This document shows positions 11,113-22,560 of a stretch of DNA of 64,000 nt, piece by piece. Where the stretch lies: NCBI GenBank assembly GCA_037957365.1, contig JARHVA010002684.1, positions 558,001 to 622,000 on the forward strand, written 5' to 3'. Within the stretch, counting starts at the first letter, position 1; each line of letters begins with the position of its first letter. A program made the translations under genes and the position numbers. The notes under the pieces are model-generated. The model did no database searches and had not been told where the DNA came from. It worked only from the letters and a program-made list of their open reading frames with translations. Origin of the DNA: Torreya grandis (Eukaryota; Streptophyta; Pinopsida; Cupressales; Taxaceae).

Positions 11113-11690
11113 TTTTATTACTTTTATTCTCCACAACTTCTTCTTTCTTCTTATTTATTATTCAAGGAATGTATTTAAAGTAATTTTTTTTTAATTAATT
11201 ACTTTTTAAGTAATGCCATATAGTGAAATTAGTTATAAAAGTAAGTTACTTTGTAAGATATAAGACTCAAGTAACTTGGTTAGATGCCATTCCTTGAAGT
11301 CATTCTGTAAAAGCAAATTACTTGAGCAAGATTTGTGCTACATATAAAGAGATCACTTTTGTTTCAAACAATAAAATTGACAAGTGCTATAAGTCATTGA
11401 TTGTTGCATGCCACAGATGAAAAATTATAGGAGGATGTCTTTCAATGGCTTATAGTTTTTAGCACAACACATGGGAATCCAAGGAGTTGCCTCATAATTA
11501 ATTTTGACATCTAAATTAATATAAATAATAGTGAAGGCATACGTGCCAAATGATGGAAATTTTTGGAAATCAATTGTAACTAAAGCAACGGAGTTTAAGT
11601 AATCTAAAACTTTATGTTTAGATTTCAGATTTTTTCTTTTATATGAAATTGGTTCAAAGTGAATATAAAGGAAGTTGATTTTTGTGGAAC
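11113..11690. other. Spacer with LTR-like sequence, left flank of element B
   Basis: 11150-11400 contains words shared with 6250-6770 (runs of AAGTAACTT/AAGTTACTT, a GC-A-AATTACTTG word, and a TATA-like ACATATAAAG at 11339), so it may be the second LTR of the unit holding the 7651-11112 frame. An unrecognised minus-strand open stretch covers 11425-11757. Element B begins at 11691. Confidence 0.3.
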
Positions 11691-11757
11691 TATAGTCATA
11701 TAAAATATGAAAATTAGTAACTTTCCTCTTTCTTACTCTCATGACCCTCATAGACAT
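11425..11757 (-). CDS. Unrecognised open frame of 110 codons
   Basis: This is one of the longest uninterrupted frames in the window. It begins inside the 5' LTR of element B and reads out into the flank, so the annotated Met is not a natural start; the flank part (about 88 codons) is the only part that could be an old gene fragment. It encodes a mixed, fairly ordinary composition with several Tyr and Ile and one C-C pair. I recognise no domain. A chance frame is quite possible in this much sequence. Confidence 0.15.
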   Translation of the reverse strand: MSMRVMRVRKRKVTNFHILYDYSSTKINFLYIHFEPISYKRKNLKSKHKVLDYLNSVALVTIDFQKFPSFGTYAFTIIYINLDVKINYEATPWIPMCCAKNYKPLKDILL

Positions 11758-12803
11758 TTTTTCACTGATTCCTAGTCATTCTTAGCCTTCCAAACTTGAT
11801 CTTATCTAATCAGACCCTTTTTAAATGAGTAATCCATCCCCTTAGGTCCTATCATCTCAAGACAATATCACCACACTTAGACTATAATGTCGATGCCACT
11901 CTTGTTCACTTTTGATGCTCCTATCCAAGTATAATTTTGGCACTAATGATAATTTCCTTCTAGTTTCCCATCCTTATCTTTTTCAGCCTAATGTGAGCAT
12001 ATTCAATCTATGACCAATAAATCCCTATAAAATCCCATTGTAAGAATACAAGCAAGATTACTCAAATAATCTTTCATATTCTATACATATTGCTAGCCAG
12101 TATACTTACAAGCTTATTCAAATCCTTACACCAGTCTCTAGCCACCTCAAATACATCCAATTTAACATTTTGCATATTCATACACTCAATTTCACAAAGC
12201 ACATCAAGTGGGAGACCTACATATGGCTTGATCCTTCTTTGGACTATTGATATGTAGGTAGCATTACCACACAAGGGGTGTGGATATGTACACGTTTAGT
12301 GAATATTACACACACTAACCCCCACTCTTTATAGAAATTGGTAAAAACACAATAGAGTATAGGGTTTGAAGAGAAAATCTATTATGCAGGGAGCTCTATA
12401 TACTTTCAATTGTTGAAACTTTATGGACAGGGTCACACAGACCTGGTGAACAAAACCCAAAAAACTTAGATCATTAGGATAACAATGGCAGAGGTGGAAT
12501 ATAGCATCAATGTCACTCCTGTCCACTTTCAAAACTTTTATCCAATCATAAAATGAAGGTCAAATCTCAATTTGTATTAGTCCTACGTAATGAATCTTAG
12601 ACCCTGTCCCAATCGTATCAGTCAATTTCTAGCTAAGTCTTATTTTCTCCATCTTATTACTATTTTTAGAAAGGTTAAAATTGAAATATAATTTACACAA
12701 ATAAATATCTTAATTATTGCATATTTATTTATTGATTTTACTTCTCAAACCCTTTAACTAAATTAGTAAATAATACACTAATATTCTCAAAATTGTTAAA
12801 TCA
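11691..12803 (+). repeat. 5' LTR of element B
   Basis: The first ~335 bp (11691-12027) match 18263-18628, the start of the 3' LTR, in direct orientation (shared words include ATAAAATATGAAAATT and CCAAGTATAATTTTGG). The rest matches, in inverse orientation, the LTR of C (19833 down to 18629) and its last ~420 bp match 62792-63205. The right end is fixed by the common last bases (AAATCA or AAAACA) of these copies. The left end starts TA where the 3' LTR starts TG. A TTTATAG-like promoter element near 12330 is possible. Confidence 0.8.
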
Positions 12804-13325
12804 TAGGGTAAAGTTCGTGCATAAAAACCTTACTTTGTTTGTGCATAAAAACCTTAAAAACCCTAGGGTAAAGTTTATACTAATTTTTATTATTTTTATT
12901 TTTATTTTTGACCTACATAATAAAATAAGAAATTAACATTAAATTTTAAAATTTTCATAGTAATTTATAAATAAATTTCTTTCAAACCCTCATTGTCCAT
13001 AATAGGTCCCAATATTTTCTCAGTAATTTTCCAATATTTTTTTGATTTTTTACTAATATATTAAAATAAAAAACTTGCTCCAAATTTCAAAATTCAATAG
13101 TACTTTACAAAAATATTTATTTTTCAAAACGCTAGTTACATCTACTAGGTCCTGTTCAATCCTAAATTTCTCCTATATTTTTTTGAATTTTTACTTGCAT
13201 ATTCAAATTAGAAATCCACTTTCATTTTCAAAATTCCATAGTATTTTTTTAAAATATCATTTTTAAACCCTATGTCCCATTGCTTCTTGAGGTATCACCT
13301 TACATTCTAAAATTATATTTCAAAT
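12804..13325 (+). repeat. Leader of element B with ~140-bp tandem repeats
   Basis: Between the LTR and the coding remnant three AT-rich tandem units are seen, starting near 12917, 13060 and 13200. The landmark A-A-A-A-T-T-(C/T)-C/A-ATAG ends at 12960, 13100 and 13241, giving a period of 140-141 bp; the third unit is partial. Before them, two short copies of GTGCATAAAAACCTTA occur near 12818 and 12841. Tandem repeats in untranslated parts are common in plant Tat elements and can seed satellites. No primer-binding site is recognised. Confidence 0.6.
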
Positions 13326-15561
13326 ATGGATCTCACTTATTTACAAATTTTTCTTACAAATTTTACAAAAAATAAGGAGACCATCATTAGGCCTATCATG
13401 TACATGAATGATGAAGTTTGCCATATGTTAATACAAAGCTTTATTATTTGTTTTTCATTCTTATCTTTCATAATATGGGATGATGTTAAGAAAGTTATTA
13501 TTAAATTTTTTAAGATATCTTTTGTATCACCTCCTTTAGAGCCCCTATTCTATGTTGAGCCATGTTTCATGGTCTATTTTTCTCTTCCCCAGGTCACTAC
13601 TCATCGATAAAGAGCCTAATTGACACCCTTTGTCCCTCCACCACCTTGATTATCACTTATATTTGCTCTCTTCCCATAGCTACTACTAGTCTTATACAGA
13701 TAGTAGATAATGTGGTTAGAGCAGTTACTCGATGTGCTACCATGCCTCCTCCACCTAATTAAGAGCCCTACCACCCTCCCATTCCTTCCTATCCCAAGCC
13801 CAACCCACTAACACAAGTAGATCCACACAAGGTATATTATATTATTGGTCAAATGAGAAACACACCAGCTAAGATTTATATGTTAGAACTACTTCAAAAA
13901 GCCAATGTGTTCAAGGACATTCTTTATCAAGAACTCACTCAGACTTCTATGCTCATTAATTCAAAGCCTTCTTATTTTTCATCAATGATTAACATGTTAA
14001 AAAATATAGAAGATGATCCTACTTTTGATCATGAAGACATGCCATATTAGATAGTAATTGATAAAAAATTACCACTATTCATACAAGCTCAAGTTAAAAC
14101 TAGCACAATTAAAAGGGTTCTAGTTGATAGTGGTTTTGGACTTAATATATGTAATATTACATTCTTATATACCATGGGCATGGACATGACATCTATGCAA
14201 AAATCATATAAGAATATTTGAGGATTTGATGATATACCATTATAGACATTAGGCACCATTGCTTTGGATATCATGATAGGAGCCAAAACCCTCTCTACAT
14301 AGTTCTAAGTCATGCCAGGTCCTCTTCATTATAATATTTTACTTTGATGACCCTAGATACATGCTATGGGGTAGTTCCTTCTACTTTTCATCGATGTGTT
14401 AAGTTTCTCCAGGAAAGTTACATATACACATGTCTAGTAGATAAATAGCCATTCAGATACTATCAAACAATACAGTCAGTCATCTTCAACTATTTTGCCA
14501 AATGGGACACCTCATATCATAGTTTAGCCACCACCTCATTGCATTTCTCTTAATCAAATACATACATATGAGGTTGGAGAGACTAGCACTTCTCTCACTC
14601 CTCCACTTATAGTTGTGCCTGTAGCTCTACATATTTAGCCAATCATAACAAATTTAACTATTCTAACTACTCCATCAATCATGATTCCTAAACCTATTAC
14701 AACATTCATCTAAAATAATTCTAGTAGTACCAGTTGATTCTACAAATATAGTTACTCCATCATTTATAGATACTCACAACACCATTATCTTCTACTATTA
14801 TAGTTGATGAGACTCCCATATCATATTTACCCCTTGTGGTAAATTTTGAGTTACCATATGTACATGATGTTGATACATATTCCTAGGCTTCTTCAGATGA
14901 TGATACAACACCAACACTCACAAATGACTATTTGTGTGGGTTGAGCTTTACACTAGTTAGCCTAGGATAGTATCGAGATGACTTTAGAGCTCTCATTAGA
15001 CATCTCACATCACTCTTAGCATCTCACATTACACTCTCAGGATATACTCCACATTCATGGCCACAAATAGATCACTAGTTACCTCTATGGATATAGGGTC
15101 AGTCATTCATATTTAGGCAAGCAACACATAATATCAACCATAGATTATGTTATAGATGTTACTTGATCATGGATCAATCATATTACCTACAGTATGACAT
15201 AGATCTATTAGCAAATTATCACAATAAGATGGTCACCTATTTTGTCTTTTTTGCAAGATCATAGGCCATGATACAAACTCATGTATAGCTTTATAATAGA
15301 GATTGGATAAACTATAGATTTAGGGTATTATTTAGATTATAACACCATTAACACCAGCTTCTCTCCACTTCTACCTAAGCATTCTACTACCATAGCTAAA
15401 CATCCCAGAGGGTAATATGCATCTGCACTACCAGAGAAACCTTAGTTTGCCTTCGATAGGATGACACCATGTACACAACTTTTATAGCATATGATGATAC
15501 TTATGATGATGATTTTGAGGCATTTTATTATGGTCATCATCCTTTACTCCATCTCCATCTG
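13326..15561 (+). pseudogene. gag/protease remnant of element B
   Basis: The best part is 13560-14350. An open stretch with M-P-P-P-P and a helical segment (V-F-K-D-I-L-Y-Q-E-L) leads into a retropepsin: V-L-V-D-S-G with the catalytic Asp kept (codon 14126-14128), then L-N-I-C and a later T-L-G-T-I-A-L-D-I-M-I-G. Stops interrupt it before and after. From 14350 to 15561 a longer degenerate part rich in Pro, Thr, Ser and later Tyr/His follows; the stretch with H-N-K-M-V-T-Y-F-V-F-F-A near 15220 looks like coding sequence of this family. No polymerase follows. 13326-13610 is open but not recognised. Confidence 0.62.
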
Positions 15562-18262
15562 TAATAAGCTCTATCTTTGGACCCTTTACCCTCTCTAGCC
15601 TAGTCTTTTATGTCATCATGTACATATTGCTTTATTCATAAGCTTGTATATAGCCTTTTTTCCAACATCTGTACATAGTTTTCTCTATTTACTTATACAT
15701 AGTTCATAAAATTTCAAAATAAAAAAATAATACATCTCAAAAACTCAAAAACATTCAAATATATCAAAAAATTAAAAACATGCAAATAATTCAAAAACAT
15801 CAAAAATATTTTGATTGTATGCATCATCCATGCTTTACATTTCTACTATCATTCTAGACTTGTATTATCTATTCTATGCTATTATTTTTTAAATTTATCT
15901 ACATTACCATGCTTCAATTGATCTTATTTGAGTGTGTGCATTGACATCTAGCTCTTTGATTGCTTCACTCTACCCATTGAGGGGGCATCCTACTTCTACA
16001 TTTGAGACACACATCAATATACATACCCATTGGGGGCATCTTCTACATGACTACACCATCTAGATTATGTCATTCCTACACCACACATTCCAGTTATCAT
16101 GTTGATATACATTAATTATTAATTTACATAGATTACTTTATCGACACTCATGTATTTCTTAGCATACTTTCACTAACATATCTTGCATACTTTCACTTCT
16201 TGCTTTGATTAGTTAGATGCGACTATATTTATAATATTTACATGATTTATTTTCTTGCTTAGCATAGCTTGATGTGATTATATTTTTTAGTTCTTATTTG
16301 TCTCTTATATTTACCTTAGGATATTTTCCAATGTCTTTTACTTTTAGTCATGTGTGGCCTTTAGACATTTGCCAATGTCTCTTGCCTATACTCTTTTATG
16401 TGATTTTGGCTTTCATGCAAACCTTGCTTGTTTCAATTGTATGTGTATGTGACATTTAACCATGCCTTATATACTTAATTCCAATTTGAGTGACATGTGC
16501 CAATGTTTATTATTTTCTTGGCCACTTAGCCACCCATATACGCTTCTTGGTTCTTACCTTGTGTGTTTATTTCTTGTTTACTTCTCATTATTTGAAATGT
16601 CATACTCCATATCATGCATTATCTTTCTTTTTTGGATGCCATAATAGACATCATGCTCCATCCCTCCATAACACCTAACAATTAACAAATAACCAAACTT
16701 TTAGTTCTAATTTAGTATATCAAACATGATATTACATTGTTATATCTATCTAGGCATACCCCTATTGATCTAACTATCTCTAATTACAAACCATGCTATA
16801 TCTTGAGATATCTTATCAATTATCATTACTATATTATGTATCTTTGTAGCATAAAACACTTGCAAGGATCTTTTTTTTAAGGAAATAATTACAAGGTCTT
16901 AATTCCTAACCTCATAAGAGGGGACAATAAATAAGGGTTTTATTACAAAGATCACAAATCTTAGTGATCGAACAAGTAACATTCAATAGAAACCAGACAT
17001 AAAACTAGTTAGAATAGACAAGGAAAACAATGAAAATGTTAGAATAGTCATCAAATTTGGCTTAGGACAATAACACCAAGATTGGACTATAGCATCAATG
17101 CTACTACTATTTATTTTTGGCACTCCTACCCAAATAATAAAAAAATCAGACTTTCTAGAAGTAGGCAGAAAAGTAGGTTTAGTTATAGTTTTATACAGTC
17201 AAACCAGCTTAGAATCAGTAGTTTTCAATACACTTTTTCTTAGATAATCTAGATATAATGGGAATCATATGTGGCATGATGGATCTCACTTCTACTTTTA
17301 GATATGACAGTTGGTATAGCTTCTAGATCAAAATCTATGTTCTAGACACCGATGATTTGGGGCAATGTGCATGACACATTTATTTTATTTTTTTTCCAAG
17401 TTTAGCATTACCTATACATTTTCAATAGTTATGTGCCTCATTTTATTTGCAGATTGTTGGCATCATTTTGGAGTGGCTTTCATACAAGCCTAACCTCCAT
17501 CTTTTGAAGTGGCTTTCATATAAGCTTAGTGCACCAATTTTAGAGTGGCTTTCATATAAGCCTAATCTCCATATTTTGGAATGGCCAAGAGTGGCTTAGT
17601 TTTCATCATACATTTAAATATCCATGCCAACATTATTAGATCATAATATATTTATGAGCTTCAAGAGCCATCTCATATGACATACATTTCATATTGGTAT
17701 CAGTTTATAGTTTCATTACATAGGGTAATGATGGAGCAAAAAGATTAGCTAGCCTTTGTATTCTTGAGCCATCTACTCAGAGGGATTGGACACATAGTCC
17801 AAAAATTGATTAGCACATACATGACCACCTAGATTCACTAGTAGGTGATGATGGAGCCAAAGGGCTAGCCTTTACACTCTTAAGCCATTCCTAGGGAATT
17901 GAGCACTCAGCTCCATTAGTGATATTACTCTTGGTACAACATCATCTAACATTACTCAGCATCACAATAAGTTTTGTATTGGTTCACATATCTAATGAGG
18001 TGTATTCATTTCTTTTTCTTCCTCTCTCTCTCTTACCTAGATTTGTACATTCTTATTTTAGATATAGCATATCTAGTAAGAATGAATCTACTCTTCATTT
18101 TCCTTTGTAGATTTACACTTCATAGCATGCTCTCTCTATGCACATCCAAAATCACACAACTTCATGAGCTTCACCCTTATAGGTAAGTTTAAGTACATTT
18201 TTTATTTTCCCTTTATCCTAGTATTTTGCTTTATTTCATCACTAGAATAAATGGGAGGCAAA
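15562..18262 (+). other. Long 3' UTR of element B
   Basis: About 2.7 kb without credible coding sequence, matched in inverse orientation by element C (19834-22560). It contains CCCATTGAGGGGGCATC and CCCATTGGGGGCATC motifs near 15974 and 16026, A-rich AAAACATCAAAAA words at 15720-15812, a 36-bp repeat array and a ~120-bp duplication (GATGGAGC near 17730 and 17850). It ends in a purine-rich tract directly before the 3' LTR. The short open frames at 16274-16678 and 17919-18186 are chance. Confidence 0.6.
17461..17590 (+). repeat. 36-bp tandem repeat in element B 3' UTR
   Basis: The word GTGGCTTTCATA starts at 17473, 17509 and 17545, a 36-bp period with three full copies and a partial fourth (GGAATGGCC). 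The matching inverted place in element C (about 20490-20600) has two copies of the same 36-bp period. Confidence 0.75.
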
Positions 18263-18628
18263 TGTAGTCACATAAAATATGAAAATTGGTAACTTGAGTG
18301 TGGTTAAAGACACACAACCTATATGTCTCTCTTGCTTACTCTCATGAACTTCATAGGCATCTTTACACTGATTCCTAATCATTCATAGCCTTTTAGAATT
18401 AATCCCAGCTAAGCCAAACCCCTTTTTCCATGACTAATCCACTCCCAAGATTTTGTCAGCGAAGGACAATAGTGACACACTTGGACTATAGTGTTGGAGT
18501 CACTCCTATTCACTTTTGATACTCCTATCCAAGTATAATTTTGGCCCCAATATTTGATTTATTTTGGTTCCCCATCCTTATCCTTATTGACCTAATGTGA
18601 GCACATTCAATCCATTACCAATAGATCT
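18263..18628 (+). repeat. 3' LTR of element B, truncated
   Basis: It starts TGTAGTCA right after a purine-rich tract and matches the first third of the 5' LTR. At 18628 the match stops and the end of the inverted element C begins. The remaining ~750 bp of this LTR should lie at the far side of C, which is not seen in the window. Confidence 0.75.
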
Positions 18629-19833
18629 TGTTTTATTATTTTAGGAAATTAAATGTTTAATTCATAAGTAATAAAGGTTTAGAATAAGGGGAGAATTTTG
18701 GTATGATGTAGTGAAATACAAGTTTTTACCAATTTAATCAAATTAATTCACATAGGAAAGAGAAGACAAAGAAAGATTAACTTAGCTTATTTTGAGATAA
18801 AATAGATGATACTGCGTGTGGAAATTGCTATACAAGGATGGTAGACTGTCATAAATAAGACCTAAAACTCTGTTTCGAAATTAAATAGGAGTGACAAACT
18901 TAGGACACCGTACTACTTGGCATTTTAGTCCACTTATAGCACTATTTTCCACTTTCATTACTATTGTATTAATGGTCTAGCTTTTTTGGGTATTACTTGG
19001 TAGGCCTGTGACACCTTGGTAGTGAAATATTGAAGCATAGGTCCATGTGGAGCTCACTATGTGTCTGATTCAATCTTAAAAACCCTTAATTTCTCTTGGT
19101 ACTTGAACTTGAGTAACAAACTTGGGAAAGAGAGGAGGGGTTAGTGTGTAAAAGATAAACTAGATTTACTTCACACCTTATTTATGGGTACACTGCCTAC
19201 ATACCAATACTCTAAAGAGGGGTTAGTTCTCTCATTTGAAGTGCTTAGTGTAATTGTGTGATGTATGCAACTATGATGCAAAATTAGAAAGTAATTTGTT
19301 TGACTATAAATTGGTATGAGTATTTAAATAGGCTTGAATTGGTTTTATAAGGTTATATGCAGAGAATAAAGAAGAGTGCTTGAGTGTACTTGCTTGTATT
19401 CTTGCATCTTTCTTATGAATGAGTGCTAACCCTTTTAAATATATATTGAATGTATTTTTATAGATAAAATAATGATCATGGGTTAGATGATCTTGTATTA
19501 GGCTGACAAATGAAAAAATAAGGATTCAAGAAAATATGACCATTTGAGGTTAAAGTGAACTTGGACAATAGCATTAGAAATAAGACACCCTTGAGTTCTA
19601 GTGCTCCTGTCCATGTTGGATGCTATTATTCTAGGAGTATGAGACTTGGGGGGTTGGATCTAGGTCTAAGAGGGCTAACTAGATCTCAAAACATTAAGCT
19701 TGAGAAGTTACGGGTGATTGGGAATCAGTGAAAGTCTAGCTGAGAAAGGTTGAGTGAGTAAAAAAGAGGACCTATAGGTTGGGTGCTATTAGACATGCTT
19801 AAGTTATCCAATTTCACATTTTATATGATTAAA
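18629..19833 (-). repeat. 3' LTR of element C
   Basis: Reading on the minus strand, it starts at 19833 after a purine-rich tract (AAGAAGGTTAAA) and ends AAAACA at 18629. It aligns over its length with the 5' LTR of B; examples are the shared ACACACTAACCCC-like word (B near 12312, C near 19150) and the ACCCAAAAAA word (B near 12456, C near 18985). About 1205 bp. The 5 bases GATCT left of it may be one half of a target duplication. Confidence 0.72.
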
Positions 19834-22560
19834 TTTAACCTTCTTTTATTATAGTGATACAACAAAATGGAATGCTAAGATAAAATAAAAATAGAAACCA
19901 TACCTAAACTTACCTATAAGGAAAAAGCTCATGAAGCTATGTGATGATGGATGTGTGTAGAGAGAGCTTGCTATGATGTGTGAATATACAAATAAAAACA
20001 TGAAGTAGCTCAGTTATTAATAGATACATTATATCAAAAATAATAACATATAAAAGTTGAGCAAAGGAAGAGAGAGGAATGAATACACCTCATCAGGTAT
20101 GCAAAAGCAATAAAAAACCTATTATGATGTTAGATTGTGTTGTGTATGTACTAAATCAAGAGTAATATTATAAATAGAGTTGAGTGGTCAATTCCCTAGA
20201 ATGTGGCTCAAGAATTTAAAGGTTGGGCCTTTGGCTCCATCATCACCAACTAAGTGAATTTAATGAATTATTCATGTGTTAATCAATATTTGGATTGTAT
20301 GTCCAATCCCTCTAAATGAGTAGCTCAAGAATACAAAGGCTAGCCCTTTGGCTCCATCATTGTTATGTGAAGTAAAACTATGAAGTGATATTGACATAGA
20401 ATAGATGTCATATGAGATGGATCATGGATCCCATGAATGTGCTAGAAATCTGATACTATGGTGTGGATAGTTGAATGTGTGCTAGAAACTAGGCCACTCT
20501 TGGCTATTTTGAAAGATAGTGATTAGAATTGTATAAAAGCCACTATGAAACTAATGTACTAGGTTTATATGAAAGCCAAATCAAGAACTAAAGTACTCAA
20601 AAATCTAAATTTTTATTAAATTTTAACTTGATTGTGATGCTAACCACTTGCAGATGGTGTAAGACACACAACTACTGAGAATACCTAGAATAAATTGAAC
20701 TTAGAAACAAAATAAGATCAATGTGCCATGCACATTTCCCTTAATCACTGATGTCTAGAACATGGATTTTGATATAAAAGTTATGATAAATGCCTAATCT
20801 AAACTAAAAGTGAGAACTATCATATTGTGCATGATAACCCATTGTATCTGAGAAAACTATACTAAAAGTGTTAATTCTAAATGATTTGGAAGTGCAAAAA
20901 CTGTCCTTGAACTAAAATTTTTACTTGTTTTTGGAAACCCCAAATGTTTTTTCCTAGATAGGAGTGCCAAAATGTGGATACCCCTATGTTTTGTGCTACT
21001 ATCTATTTTTGATGTTGTTGTTTGGTGTGAAAACTTACTACTGATCTAAAACTATCACTATTTTTTTGTTTTGATTTGACTGGTTTGACCTCTAAATTTT
21101 GTATTGAGTGTTTTGAATGCCAATATTTTGATTATTAAGAGGTTTGATCTCTATTATAAATCCCTATTTAATTAACCTACCATGACTACCATAAAAAAAA
21201 GATTCCTACAAGTGTACTAAGTTGTATAGATACAAGATATATCATTGAATATTTGATAAGATATTTCAAGATATAGCAATATTTGAATTGATAGATTTTT
21301 AGGTAAATAAGGGTATACCTAGATAGATATAACAATGTAAGATTATGTGCATAATACTAAATTGGATTGGTAATGTTAGATATTATTTGTTAGTTATTAG
21401 TTTGTTAGTAATCATAAAGGGATGGAGCATGATGTCCATCATGGCATCCAATAAGAAAGATAAATGGATGATTGGAATCATGGAATTGCACACAATGAGG
21501 AGTAAACAAGCAAAAAAGCATAAAAATTAAGAAATTAGAAGCATACAAGGGTGGCCAAGGGGCCATGTAAATGAGGGACATGGACACATGTCATTAAAAC
21601 TAGAAGATATGCATGGAAGGCATTTTCAAATGCCACATACCCATACAAATGAAAGAAGTAAAGTTGGCACAAGGACCACAAGCACATGAAAGAGTAAAAA
21701 TAAAGGATATTAGCATATGTTATTAGGCACACACATGAATATAAGTAACAGACATTGGCAGATTTCCTAAGGCATAAACAAAAGGCAAGTATGAACTGGA
21801 AAGTGCAATCACATAAGGTATGTTAGGCAAAGAATAAAATCAAAAGTAAGAACTTGAAAATAAAAACACATCTAACTAATAAAATCAAATGTGAAAGTAT
21901 GCAAAACATGTGTAGTACAAGACCAGGTATATGCTAAGACATAAGTTAGTACTAGATACTAGTGAAATATTGATGTAGTAATCTATGTAATCTAGTAAAG
22001 AATGTGCATCAGTATGATAACTCAAAGTGTGTAGTGTAGGAATGACATAACTTGGATGGTGTAGTCATGTAGAAGATGCCTTTAATGGCTGTGTATATTG
22101 ATGTCTATCTTGAACGTAGAAGCATAAATTCCCCATTGATGGGTAGAGTGAAGTAATCAAAGATCTAGATGTCATTACGCACACTCAAACAAGATCATGT
22201 GAAGCATGGTAGTGTAGATAAATTGACATGCAGTAGTATGAAAAAAAAATGTAAGTACTAGCATGATAGTATTAATGTAAATATGGATGATGCATATAAT
22301 CAAAAATGTTTTTGGTGTTTTCACAATTTTTTTGAATGTTTTTGTATTTTGAAGTGTTATATTTATTTTTGTATTTTTGAAAATATTTGAAGTATGTATA
22401 CAATCAAGAAAGAGATAATATGCAAAATTAATGCTATAAATAAATTATATACAAGTATATACATCTTAATGTAAAAAACTAGGCTGGTGGTGGGAAGGGA
22501 TCCAAAGATAGAGCCTAATAGGGATGGAGATGGAGGAAAGGATCTCAACCATCATAAAAT
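19834..22560 (-). other. 3' UTR of element C
   Basis: Inverted counterpart of the B 3' UTR, without credible coding sequence. It carries two copies of the 36-bp repeat (AAGCC at 20537 and 20573), the duplicated GGCTCCATCAT word (20233 and 20350) and the T-rich stretch at 22310-22380 that mirrors the A-rich words of B. The open frames at 21345-21732 are counterparts of the chance frames at 16460-16680 in B. Confidence 0.6.

Larger units (their letters stand above)
11691..18628 (+). mobile_element. Element B: non-autonomous Ty3/gypsy element, 3' LTR truncated
   Basis: A 5' LTR (11691-12803), repeat-bearing leader, gag/protease-like coding remnant (about 13560-15561), long 3' UTR, a purine-rich tract (AATGGGAGGCAAA, ending 18262) and the start of a 3' LTR (18263-18628). 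There is no reverse transcriptase, RNase H or integrase between the LTRs. The 3' LTR is interrupted at 18628 by the end of the inverted element C. The relative C has the same gene content, so the missing polymerase looks inherited, not a private deletion. Confidence 0.78.

Noticed and set aside
16274..16678. Three short hydrophobic + strand frames, with similar minus-strand frames at 21405-21732
   Set aside because: The pairs resemble each other only because B and C are inverted relatives; both lie in the 3' UTR and hold no domain.
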